From: Roseateles toxinivorans
GTDB lineage: Bacteria; Pseudomonadota; Gammaproteobacteria; Burkholderiales; Burkholderiaceae_C
Reading direction: 5' to 3'
Length of the DNA: 64,000 nucleotides
NCBI RefSeq assembly: GCF_004362525.1
Contig: NZ_SNXS01000003.1
Span: 124,001-188,000, forward strand
The translations under genes and the position numbers were made by a program. The notes beneath the pieces are model-generated. The model was not told where the DNA came from. It did not search any database and was given only the letters and a program-made list of their open reading frames with translations. Positions 56,742 through 64,000 of the stretch are shown in pieces; within the stretch, counting starts at the first letter, position 1, and each line of letters opens with the position of its first letter.

Positions 56742-57505
56742 GGGGTATGCGGCAGCGCCAACCACTGCCCTTCGACTTGCAAGAGCTTCAGTCGCCGGTC
56801 GAACACGTCCTGCAGCGCCGCATGCGTAGCGACGTCAGCCGGCAGGCCCTGGTGCGCGATACGACCCTTGGCCATCACCACCAGCGCATCGGCCTGCAGC
56901 GCCATGTTCAGCTCGTGCAGCACGCTGATCACCGTCTGGCCGCGGGCGACCAGTTGGCGCACGATATTCATCCAGTCGGCCTGGTGCGGTGGGTCCAGAT
57001 GGGCCAGCGGTTCGTCCATCATCAGGACGGGTGCCTGCACGGCCAGTGCGCGGGCCAGCAGCACGCGTTGGCGCTCACCGCCGGAGAGGGTGCCCAGGGC
57101 CCGCTCGCGCCAGTCCCAGCTCTGTGTCTGCAGCATCGCGGCCCTGACGGCCTCGCGGTCGGCCTCACTGGGCGGTGCCAGCCAGGCCTGGTGGGGCAGG
57201 CGGCCCAGCATCACGACATCGTGGGCGGTCAGGTCATCGGCGCTGGCCTCGTTCTGACCCAACCAGGACAGCGTGCGCGCGCGCTCCTTGGCCGGCCAGC
57301 CCTGCAGTGGCCGGTCCAGCAGGCGGATTTCGCCGCTGGACGGTATCAAGCCGGTCAGCGCCCGCAGCAGCGTCGATTTGCCGGCGCCGTTGGGGCCGAC
57401 GATGGCCGTCCAGCGGCCCAGCGGCAGCTCGAGCGCGATCGGGCCCAGCACCTCATGGCCCTGCAGGCGCACGCTTTGCAGCCTGCCCGAAATTGCGGCG
57501 CTCAT
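56738..57505 (-). CDS. btuD: Cobalamin ABC transporter ATPase
   Basis: This 255-residue FecE/BtuD-type ATPase has Walker A GPNGAGKST (37-45), Q-loop WLGQNE, LSGGERQRVLLARAL, Walker B VLMMDEPLAHLD and a H-loop (VISVLHELNM). It powers vitamin B12 uptake with BtuC. The start 57505 is followed by a 12-base sequence duplicated 74 bases upstream (see the insertion). Confidence 0.92.
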   Translation of the reverse strand: MSAAISGRLQSVRLQGHEVLGPIALELPLGRWTAIVGPNGAGKSTLLRALTGLIPSSGEIRLLDRPLQGWPAKERARTLSWLGQNEASADDLTAHDVVMLGRLPHQAWLAPPSEADREAVRAAMLQTQSWDWRERALGTLSGGERQRVLLARALAVQAPVLMMDEPLAHLDPPHQADWMNIVRQLVARGQTVISVLHELNMALQADALVVMAKGRIAHQGLPADVATHAALQDVFDRRLKLLQVEGQWLALPHTP

Positions 57506-57579
57506 TGGTGCACCTTTCGCGCTGCGCGCTGTCCCGCCAAGCGGGAATTCGCGCCTTCGGGCGGCCGTGCGGCGCTCAT
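57494..57579. repeat. 62-bp insertion with 12-bp flanking duplication at the btuC-btuD junction
   Basis: On the minus strand the 12-base ATGAGCGCCGCA occurs at the btuC stop (57568-57579) and again at the btuD start (57494-57505), with 62 bases between. The element has a TCCCGC-TTG-GCGGGA hairpin and two GCGCGAA copies. Without one duplicate and the 62 bases, btuC and btuD would overlap by ATGA, as do the other junctions of this operon. A 25-codon frame (57502-57579) links the two genes through the insertion, overlapping each by four bases. Confidence 0.65.
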
Positions 57580-58571
57580 GCGGGCCTCCGACCGGTGCGC
57601 CGGTGCATCAGCCACAACAGATAGCTGCCGCCCAGGATGGCGGTGATGATGCCCACCGGCAACTCCTGCGGCGCGAACATCCAGCGCGCCAGGATGTCGG
57701 CGGCCAAGAGCAGCACGCCGCCGGCGCAGGCCGACAACAGCAGCAGCTTGCCGTGGGTGGTGGGGCAGTGGTTGCGCACCAGATGGGGCGCGACCAGGCC
57801 GACGAAGGCAATCATGCCGGCCTGGGCCACGGCGGTGCCGGTGCCCAGCGCGAAGGCGCCAATCATCACCACGCGCACCAGGCCCAGACGCACGCCCAGC
57901 GAGTGTGCGGTGGCCTCGCCCAGGGTCAGCGCATCGAGCGCGCGGCTGCCGCCCAGCGCGACCAGCAGGCACAAGGCCAGCGCAATGGCCATCAGGATGA
58001 CGCTGTTCCAGCCCAGCAGGCCGGTCGTGCCCAGCATGAAGGCCTGCATCGAACGCATGATCTCGGGCGAGTTGAGCATGATCAGATTGGTGGCGGCGGT
58101 GAGCACCACGCCGACCACGACGCCGGCCAGCAGCAGGCGCAGCGTGTGCTCGACGCCACGTGCCAGCAGCAGGGTGGCCAGCACGCCAGCGACGGTGCCC
58201 ACGAAGGCCACGCCGGTCAGGCCCAGGCGGTCCAGCCACAGGCTGCTGGCCGGCGACATGCCGATGAAGGCCAGTGCCAGGGCCACGCCCAGGCCCGCAC
58301 CCGAGGCACTGCCCAGCAGATAGGGATCGGCCAGCGGATTGCGGAACAGCCCTTGTGCGATGGCCCCGGCCAAGCCCAGCAGCGCACCGGCCGTCCAGGC
58401 GCCCAGCGAGCGAGGCAGGCGGATCTGCCAGAGGATCTGCCGCGCCATACCCTGGTCGTCATGGATCCAGTTGAAGGCAAAGCCGGTGCTGCCCACGGCC
58501 ACACCGAGCACGGCCAGACTTGCAGTCAGCAGCAACAACAGGGCAAGCAGGGGGCCAGGTCTGCTGATCAC
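57576..58571 (-). CDS. btuC: Cobalamin ABC transporter permease
   Basis: This 331-residue FecCD/BtuC permease has about ten transmembrane segments. Family segments are QIRLPRSLGAWTAGALLGLAGAIAQGLFRNPLADPYLLGSASGAGLG and VGLVAPHLVRN near the C-terminus. It overlaps btuF by four bases (ATGA) and its stop lies in the duplicated 12-base sequence. Confidence 0.94.
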   Translation of the reverse strand: MISRPGPLLALLLLLTASLAVLGVAVGSTGFAFNWIHDDQGMARQILWQIRLPRSLGAWTAGALLGLAGAIAQGLFRNPLADPYLLGSASGAGLGVALALAFIGMSPASSLWLDRLGLTGVAFVGTVAGVLATLLLARGVEHTLRLLLAGVVVGVVLTAATNLIMLNSPEIMRSMQAFMLGTTGLLGWNSVILMAIALALCLLVALGGSRALDALTLGEATAHSLGVRLGLVRVVMIGAFALGTGTAVAQAGMIAFVGLVAPHLVRNHCPTTHGKLLLLSACAGGVLLLAADILARWMFAPQELPVGIITAILGGSYLLWLMHRRTGRRPA

Positions 58572-59437
58572 GGCTTCTTCTCACTCATTTCGCGCAGACA
58601 GCGGGCCATGATCTGCGCCGCCTCGGCAATGCGTGGGCCGGGCCGGCCCAGCATATCGCTCTGCTCGCGGGTGAAGATGCAGACCTTTTTGTCGCGGATC
58701 GCGGCGATCCTGTCCCAGCCGGGACGCTGATAGATGCCGCCGGCATCGCGCTGGCCCATCATGATCAGCTGCGGATTGGCGCGCACGACGAACTCGGGGT
58801 TGATCTTGGGAAAGGGCCCCAGGCTGGCCGGGATGATGTTGCGTGCCCCCAGCTTGATCAGGGTCTCGCCCATGAAGGAGGTCTCGCCGGCCGCGTAGGG
58901 CCCGCTGGCGACCTCGTAATAGACCAGGGTGCCCTTGGCCGCGGGCGGCATGGCCTGTGCGGCGGCTGCGACGCCGGCTTCGATCTGGCGCCACAGGCGC
59001 GGCGCATCGGGCACGGCCAGCAGCTCGCCGACCTTGCCGAGCACACGCTGCACATCGGCATAGGACTTGGCTTCGAGCGTCACCACCTTGAGCCCCAGCC
59101 CCTGCAGCCGCTCGGTGACGCGCGACGACGGCGCGACGAGCACCACGTCGGGCTTGAGCGCCACGATCATCTCGACATTGGTGTCATCCAGTCCGCCGAG
59201 CTTGGGCAGGGCGTTCACAGAGGCCGGGTGGTTGGAATAGCGATCGACGCCGATCAGCCGGGCGCAGGCGCCCAGTTCGCAGACGGTCTCCGTCAGCGAT
59301 GGCAGCAGGCTGACGATGCGCTGCGGCGGGGCGGCCCAGCGTGTGGTCTGACCCACATCGTCTTTGATGACGACATCGGCGGCCACCGCGCCGCCCTGCG
59401 ACAGCAGCGCGGCGAGCAGCACGAACAGTGGCTTCAT
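58568..59437 (-). CDS. btuF: Cobalamin-binding protein BtuF-like
   Basis: The 289-residue helical-backbone metal receptor has a signal peptide (about 1-19) and RIVSLLPSLTETVCELGACARLIGVDRYSNHP, the hallmark of B12-binding periplasmic proteins. It delivers cobalamin or cobinamide to BtuCD. It overlaps cobU and btuC by four bases each. Confidence 0.9.
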   Translation of the reverse strand: MKPLFVLLAALLSQGGAVAADVVIKDDVGQTTRWAAPPQRIVSLLPSLTETVCELGACARLIGVDRYSNHPASVNALPKLGGLDDTNVEMIVALKPDVVLVAPSSRVTERLQGLGLKVVTLEAKSYADVQRVLGKVGELLAVPDAPRLWRQIEAGVAAAAQAMPPAAKGTLVYYEVASGPYAAGETSFMGETLIKLGARNIIPASLGPFPKINPEFVVRANPQLIMMGQRDAGGIYQRPGWDRIAAIRDKKVCIFTREQSDMLGRPGPRIAEAAQIMARCLREMSEKKP

Positions 59438-59997
59438 GGCAATTCCTTTGTTTCGACTTCGCGGGTCCAGGCCTGACCGGCCACCATCAGGGTCAGCTTC
59501 GCGCAGCGCGCTGCCAGCTGTTGATTCAGCCGGCCCAGCTCGTCGACGAATTCGCGCACCTCGCGCGACATCGGGCTGATGCCCCAGCCCACTTCGTTGG
59601 AGACAAAGATCACCGTCGAGGCCAGCGCCGGCAGCGTGTCCAGCAGCGCCTGCCGGGCCTGATTCCAGCCGGCCTCGTCAGCCTGGCCGCTGATCGGCAT
59701 CAGCCAGTTGGTCAGCCACAGGGTCAGGCAATCGACGATCAGCAGGCGCTCCGGTGCGGCGGCTTGCGCCAGCGCAGCGGCCAGGTCCAGCGGGGCTTCG
59801 AGGGTGTCAAAGCCTGCGGGCCTGTCCTGCCGGTGCCTGGCGATGCGCTCCCGCATCTCCTCGTCATGAGCCATGGCGGTGGCCACCACCGTCACGCGGT
59901 GAGCGGCATCCGCGCGCTGCCAGGCCAGGGCCAGGCGCTCGGCCTGGCGTGACTTGCCGCTGCGCTGCCCGCCGACGATCAGGTGGTGGTCCGCCAT
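59434..59997 (-). CDS. cobU: Adenosylcobinamide kinase/adenosylcobinamide-phosphate guanylyltransferase
   Basis: The 187-residue bifunctional enzyme has the P-loop GGQRSGKS (9-16), an ATAMAHDEEMRERIARHRQDRP segment, LLIVDCLTLWLTNWLM and FVSNEVGWGISPM. It phosphorylates cobinamide and adds GMP to it for salvage and assembly. The start is MADHHLIVGG. It lies 13 bases after btuB and overlaps btuF. Confidence 0.94.
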   Translation of the reverse strand: MADHHLIVGGQRSGKSRQAERLALAWQRADAAHRVTVVATAMAHDEEMRERIARHRQDRPAGFDTLEAPLDLAAALAQAAAPERLLIVDCLTLWLTNWLMPISGQADEAGWNQARQALLDTLPALASTVIFVSNEVGWGISPMSREVREFVDELGRLNQQLAARCAKLTLMVAGQAWTREVETKELP

Positions 59998-60010
59998 GGT
60001 GAGACCCTGC

Positions 60011-61918
60011 TTAGAGCTTGGGTGTGTAGCGCAGGCCGGCGAACACCGCGCGCGGCGAGCTGGCATAGGTGTTGGCCGTCTGGTAGGCGCGGTCGAACAC
60101 ATTGTCCAGCTGCAGTTGCAGGCGCAAGGTCGGCGTCAGGTTGTACTGCGCGTCGAGGTTCAGCAGCGCGTAGCCGCCGAGCTTGACCGTGTTGGCCGCG
60201 TTGTCGAAGCGCCGGCCGCTGATCAGGGTCTGCGCACCCAGGCTCCAACCCCACAGCTCGGTGTCGGCGCGCAGCGAGGCGTGCTTGTTGCTGCGCCGCG
60301 CCAGGAGCTTGCCGTAGCTGGCATAGTTGGGCGTGTCGGTCACGTCCTTGGGCGCTTGCAGGTCCAGGGTGCCCGAAAGGCGTACCTCGGCCACGCGGGT
60401 GCCGGCCCTGAGGGTCAGGCCTTGCAGGCGGGCCTGGCCGACGTTCTGGTAGCAGCCGAACTGGCTGTTGCAAGTGCCGGCCGAGCCGAAGATGATCAGG
60501 TTGTTGATCAGGTTGCGGTAGGCCGTCAGGCCGAATTCATTGCTGCCAGCCTTGTACTGCAGGCCAAGCTCGGTGTTGCGGCCTCGCTCGGCCAGCAGCG
60601 GCTTGCCGCCCTTGGTGGCGTCGGGGCCGTAGGGGCTGAAGCTCTGGTACAACGTGGGCGCCCGGAAGGCGGTGCCGGCCGAGGCTATCACCCGCCAGGC
60701 CGGCGACAGGGTGTAGCCGGCCGCCACGGTGCCGGTCGTGGCGCCGCCGAACTGGCTGTCACGGTCATGGCGCAGATGGGCTTGCAGGCCCCATTCCTTG
60801 TTCTGCCCCGCCTCCAGGATGTAGCCGGCAGCGACGGCGTTCTGATGTCGGTCCGCCTCACCGGCCGTCGGCGTCTGCGTCAGTCCGGTGTTGAGCAGCC
60901 GGTCTTCGCGGCGCTCCAGCAGCGTGTTCAGCTGGCCGGGGCCGATCTTGAACGAGTTGTTCCAGGCAAAGTTGCGGATGCGGGTCTCGGTCAGATAGAC
61001 CGAGGGCGATGTTTCATAGCGGTCGCGCGACTCACCGGCGCTGAGCTCGCTCTGCCAGCCGGGCGTGAACTGGGCCGACCAGCTGCCGCGCAGCGCCTGC
61101 ATCTCGTTGAAATTCTGGTCATCCACCTTGGGCTTGGCGGCACCGTCGTACTGCGACCAGATGAAACTCTTCATCGCCACCACCTCGAAGCGGTGCTCGG
61201 CCGTCACCTGGGCACCCAGGCGGGCGGTGGCGCTGTGGCTGCGATGGCCGTCGATGTCGGGCGTATAGGCCGGGTCATTGAGCACCGGGCGCGAGTTGAA
61301 GCCGGTGCCGCGCTCGCTGGCCAACGACAGGGCATAGTCGAACAGGCCGCTCTTGCCGGTCAGCGAAGCATCCAGCTTGGCCAGGCCCAGATTGCCGATG
61401 CCGGCGCCGAACTCGAACTGCGGCGCGCCGTCGCCCTTGCGGGTGAAGATCTGCACCACGCCGCCGATGGCGTCCGAGCCGTAGATGGCGCTGGCTGCGC
61501 CGCGCACGATCTCCACGCGCTCGATCTGGGCCAGCGGAATCGACTGCCAGCTGGCGCCGCCGGTGGCCTGCGAGTCCACCCGCACGCCATCCACCAGCAC
61601 CAGGGTGTGGCGGGTGTCGGCTCCGCGCACGAACATCGACGTGTTGGCGCCGGGGCCGCCATTGCGCACCATCTCGAAGCAGGCCTGGGTGCGCAACAGA
61701 TCGGCCAGGCCGCCGAGCGCCTGGCGTTCGATGTCGGCGCGGGTCAGCACCGTCACGTCGGCCAGCACCTGGCTCAGGCTCATGGCACTGCGCGTGGCCG
61801 TGACCATCACGGTGGGCAAGGAGTTGTCTTTGGGGGCCGCCAGCGCGGAGGTGGCCAGGGCGATTGTGGACAGGGCCATGCAGCAGCGCAGGCCAGTGGT
61901 GTGGAACTTCGAAGTCAT
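60011..61918 (-). CDS. btuB: TonB-dependent vitamin B12 receptor
   Basis: The 635-residue outer-membrane receptor has a signal peptide (to about residue 28), a TonB-box-like PTVMVTATR (35-43), a plug domain (about 50-160, with SMFVRGADTRHTLVLVDGVRVD and IERVEIVRGAASAIYGSDAIGG), and a beta barrel closing with the aromatic-end strand AVFAGLRYTPKL. It is the first gene of the operon, behind a cobalamin riboswitch. It should take up B12 or cobinamide. Confidence 0.93.
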   Translation of the reverse strand: MTSKFHTTGLRCCMALSTIALATSALAAPKDNSLPTVMVTATRSAMSLSQVLADVTVLTRADIERQALGGLADLLRTQACFEMVRNGGPGANTSMFVRGADTRHTLVLVDGVRVDSQATGGASWQSIPLAQIERVEIVRGAASAIYGSDAIGGVVQIFTRKGDGAPQFEFGAGIGNLGLAKLDASLTGKSGLFDYALSLASERGTGFNSRPVLNDPAYTPDIDGHRSHSATARLGAQVTAEHRFEVVAMKSFIWSQYDGAAKPKVDDQNFNEMQALRGSWSAQFTPGWQSELSAGESRDRYETSPSVYLTETRIRNFAWNNSFKIGPGQLNTLLERREDRLLNTGLTQTPTAGEADRHQNAVAAGYILEAGQNKEWGLQAHLRHDRDSQFGGATTGTVAAGYTLSPAWRVIASAGTAFRAPTLYQSFSPYGPDATKGGKPLLAERGRNTELGLQYKAGSNEFGLTAYRNLINNLIIFGSAGTCNSQFGCYQNVGQARLQGLTLRAGTRVAEVRLSGTLDLQAPKDVTDTPNYASYGKLLARRSNKHASLRADTELWGWSLGAQTLISGRRFDNAANTVKLGGYALLNLDAQYNLTPTLRLQLQLDNVFDRAYQTANTYASSPRAVFAGLRYTPKL

Positions 61919-62000
61919 GAGATACCGCAACAAGTGAGTACGGTCGCCAGCTCTCCCGCAGGCTTCCGTGGTGTGAGGGCGCGGTGAGGCGCCATCGCTT

Positions 62001-62213
62001 GTTGGCCGGTATCCGGGCTGGCGGAACGACCCGTGCATCCTTCCCAGCGGCCTTGGGGCCTCCAGTGGACTGTGCACACGAGCGGAAGGCTTTTATCAGG
62101 CCTTCGTCCGCTTACCGTTGCGGGGACAGCTCAGGTTAGGTTGCAGCAGGCTTGCCGCGATCCATTCTGATTCCCGTTTAACTGCTCAGGCGCAATGCCT
62201 GTGCGAGCACCAA
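62001..62213 (-). promoter_or_regulatory. Cobalamin riboswitch (btuB leader)
   Basis: Read on the minus strand from 62213, the leader has the cobalamin riboswitch order: GGTGC, then a TTAAACGGGAA segment, CTGTCCCCGCAACGGTAAGC, a hairpin with GAAGGCCTGATAAAAGCCTTC, the GTCCACTGG B12-box-like part, CTGGGAAGGATGCACGGG and GCCAGCCCGGATACCGGCC. It lies 82 bases before btuB and should repress the 13-gene operon when cobalamin is present. TAGAAT at 62222-62227 may be the -10 of its promoter. Confidence 0.88.
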
Positions 62214-62258
62214 CAGCGCGCATTCTATGCGTTGTCGCATAAGCCGAACTGACCGGCC

Positions 62259-62699
62259 TCAAGGTTTGGTTGCGGGCGCGGCCTTGCGTTCCTTGCTCGG
62301 CTTGGGTGTAGTGACCGTGAAACCCTCGGGCTTGGCCGGGGCCTTGGCCTTCTTGGCGGGTTTCTTTTCGGGTTCCTCGGCGGCCGCATTGCCTCGGCCA
62401 TGGATGCCGGCGGCGCCCTGTGCCTGGCGAGCGTTCTCGGCCTCGCGCTGACGCCGGTCGCGCTCCAACTGCTTGGCCAGCTGCGCATCACGCTTGGCCG
62501 TCTCTGCGGCCTGGCGGCGCTGCTCGGCATCCGGTTGATCTATCTTGGGCGTCAAGGCCTGGCCCCCATCGTCGCAGGGCTTCTGGCTCAGCTCGCGGCC
62601 CTCGGGGCCGCAGCGATAGACCTTGGTGTTCTGGGCCAGCCCTGAGCCGGACAACACGATCAGCGTGCAGGCAACAAGCAGGGCGGGCAGGGTGTTCAT
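62259..62699 (-). CDS. DUF4124 exported protein
   Basis: The 146-residue protein has a signal peptide (ending near SGSGLAQ) and a short DUF4124 domain ([19 protein letters not shown], about 25-45) with two cysteines. A charged coiled region ([20 protein letters not shown]) and a Lys/Pro/Ala-rich tail follow. Function is not known. It overlaps pth by four bases (ATGA). Confidence 0.83.
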   Translation of the reverse strand: MNTLPALLVACTLIVLSGSGLAQNTKVYRCGPEGRELSQKPCDDGGQALTPKIDQPDAEQRRQAAETAKRDAQLAKQLERDRRQREAENARQAQGAAGIHGRGNAAAEEPEKKPAKKAKAPAKPEGFTVTTPKPSKERKAAPATKP

Positions 62700-63322
62700 G
62701 GCATGACGGGTGTTGGTGGCGGCTCGGGGCGGGGCGGCTTGGGGCGCGGCGGCTTGGCGTGTATCTTCATCAAGGCACGATCCATGTCACCGGCGATCAG
62801 CAGGTCCAGCGCATCGGCGATCGATTTGTTGATGCAGTCGTGGATGGCCTCGCGCTCGGCCGCCGGCGGCTTGCGCAGCACATAGCTGGCGACTTCGGCC
62901 TTGTCGCCGGGGTGGCCGATGCCCAGGCGCAGGCGCCAGAAGTTGGGCGAGCCCAGCTGGGCCTGCATGTCCTTCAGGCCGTTGTGGCCGCCGTTGCCGC
63001 CGCCCTGCTTGAACTTCATCTGGCCCGGCTCGATGTCCAGCTCGTCGTGCACGGCCAGTATCTCCTCGGGTGCGATCTTGAAGAAGCGCGCCAGCGGTGC
63101 CACCGCCTTGCCCGACAGGTTCATATAGGTCATCGGCTGCAGCAGCCAGATCGGGCCGGCGGGCAGATTGATGCGCGCAACGCGGCCGAAGTAGTTGCGC
63201 TCGGGCACGAGATGGCCGCCGAGCTTGCGCGCCACCTCGTCCACCCACCAGAAACCGGCGTTGTGGCGGGTGTCCTCGTATTCAGGGCCGGGGTTGCCCA
63301 GGCCAACAAAGAGTCGAATCAT
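62696..63322 (-). CDS. pth: Peptidyl-tRNA hydrolase
   Basis: This 208-residue enzyme frees tRNA from peptidyl-tRNA in the cytoplasm. It has [19 protein letters not shown] with catalytic H20, [23 protein letters not shown] and [13 protein letters not shown]. The frame is open upstream, but the start [12 protein letters not shown] fits. It has a Pro-rich tail ([16 protein letters not shown]) not usual in the family. It overlaps the DUF4124 gene (ATGA). Confidence 0.94.
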   Translation of the reverse strand: MIRLFVGLGNPGPEYEDTRHNAGFWWVDEVARKLGGHLVPERNYFGRVARINLPAGPIWLLQPMTYMNLSGKAVAPLARFFKIAPEEILAVHDELDIEPGQMKFKQGGGNGGHNGLKDMQAQLGSPNFWRLRLGIGHPGDKAEVASYVLRKPPAAEREAIHDCINKSIADALDLLIAGDMDRALMKIHAKPPRPKPPRPEPPPTPVMP

Positions 63323-63391
63323 GGGGCGATTATCGGCGCTGCTGCGGGTTCCCCGTATGGGCGCCCGGCGTGCCGGCGCTAGTATGGATTG

Positions 63392-64000
63392 ATGAGTAAA
63401 CACGCTGCCCTGATCGAAAGCCTGGACTTCGCCGGCCTGCAAGCGGCGCTGGCCCGGCGCATTGCCTACCGCACCGAGAGCCAGCTGCCCGAGTCGGCGC
63501 CGGAGCTGCGTCGCTATCTCACCGAGGAGATGGCGCCCAGCTTCGCCGCCCTGGGTTTCCAGACCGAGATCTGGGAGAACCCGGTGGCCGGCGGCCCGCC
63601 CTTCATGTTCGCCAGCCGGCATGAGGATGCGGCGCTGCCGACGGTGCTGATGTATGGCCACGGCGACGTCGTGCCCGGCGACGAGGCCCGCTGGCGCAAG
63701 GCCGCCTCGCCCTGGACGCTGGAGGTCAAGGACGGCCGCTGGTATGGCCGCGGCAGCGCCGACAACAAGGGCCAGCACAGCATCAATCTGGCCGCCATTG
63801 GCCATCTGCTCAAGCATCAGGGCCGCCTGGGCTTCAACGTCAAATGGCTGCTGGAGATGGGCGAGGAGGTCGGCTCGCCGGGTCTGCAGCAGATCTGCGA
63901 GCAGCGCAAGCCGGCGCTGGCGGCCGATGTCTTCATCGCCTCCGATGGCCCCCGCCTGCGCACCGAGGCGCCGACCCTGTTTCTCGGTTCGCGCGGGGTG
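63392..64000 (+). CDS. M20-family metallopeptidase (3' end outside window)
   Basis: The visible 203 codons (starting at [20 protein letters not shown]) are the N-terminal part of an M20 enzyme: [14 protein letters not shown] with the first metal histidine, [14 protein letters not shown] with a catalytic-site aspartate, and [14 protein letters not shown] with the glutamates. It is divergent from pth across 69 bases. The enzyme should hydrolyse a dipeptide or N-acyl compound; the substrate is not known. Confidence 0.85.
   Translation, partial: MSKHAALIESLDFAGLQAALARRIAYRTESQLPESAPELRRYLTEEMAPSFAALGFQTEIWENPVAGGPPFMFASRHEDAALPTVLMYGHGDVVPGDEARWRKAASPWTLEVKDGRWYGRGSADNKGQHSINLAAIGHLLKHQGRLGFNVKWLLEMGEEVGSPGLQQICEQRKPALAADVFIASDGPRLRTEAPTLFLGSRGV

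Overview
The window is GC-rich, densely packed bacterial chromosome (roughly two-thirds G+C). Genes are mostly joined by ATGA, GTGA or TGATG overlaps. Gene content and order (hisGDCBHA with a short-form HisG, DUF1415, DUF4124, PEP-CTERM sorting, a PHA-granule regulator, wax-ester synthase, a YfhL-type ferredoxin after coaD) suggest a beta-proteobacterium of the Burkholderiales, probably near the Roseateles/Rubrivivax/Leptothrix group. This placement is inferred from family content, not from a marker-gene search. I recognised no rRNA, tRNA, CRISPR array, prophage or classical IS transposase.

Layout. 1-8.6 kb: envelope and housekeeping genes (YpfJ-type metallopeptidase, GlxA-type regulator, isochorismatase-fold hydrolase, FKBP, aquaporin, thioesterase), a CHASE3 histidine kinase divergent from a NarL-type regulator with a lone receiver nearby, then small envelope-stress-like genes (DUF1328, BON lipoprotein, DUF1134). 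8.6-11.5 kb: feoAB behind a good Fur box, an odd 350-bp inverted repeat, and a Cys-rich FeoB-associated protein. 12.1-18.9 kb: a defence island with hsdR, a fused hsdM-hsdS, an HNH endonuclease coupled to it, and a RelE/ParE-type toxin-antitoxin pair. 19-23 kb: DUF1415, then a lipid-related operon (52-aa acidic protein, lipid kinase, metallophosphoesterase, PAP2-YihY fusion). 23-34.4 kb: peptidases, an ABC binding protein, a molybdopterin oxidoreductase, a lipoprotein aminopeptidase, and lipid-storage genes (PHA regulator, ACBP, wax-ester synthase, TetR), ending with a PEP-CTERM protein. 34.5-47 kb: an ABC exporter, BolA and the histidine operon. That operon is interrupted by an antitoxin/PIN-toxin module (between hisD and hisC) and by a receiver-DUF3369-GGDEF-EAL protein (between hisA and hisF). 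rsmD, coaD and a ferredoxin follow. 47-49 kb: a Gfo/Idh oxidoreductase and a beta/gamma-crystallin-like protein. 49-62.2 kb: a 13-gene minus-strand cobalamin operon (btuB, cobU, btuF, btuC, btuD, cobB, cobO, cbiB, the threonine-phosphate decarboxylase, cobQ, cobT, cobS, cobC) behind a cobalamin riboswitch. It covers B12 uptake, late synthesis and nucleotide-loop assembly, but none of the corrin-ring genes are in this window. 62.2-64 kb: DUF4124, pth and the start of an M20 peptidase.

Most unusual: the R / fused M-S / HNH restriction island with a toxin-antitoxin pair at its edge; a toxin-antitoxin module with a perfect 14-bp palindromic operator embedded and translationally coupled in the his operon; two small hairpin-bearing insertions with apparent target duplications at gene junctions (btuC-btuD and hisH-hisA); the PAP2-YihY fusion in a lipid-kinase operon; and the long inverted repeat behind feoB.
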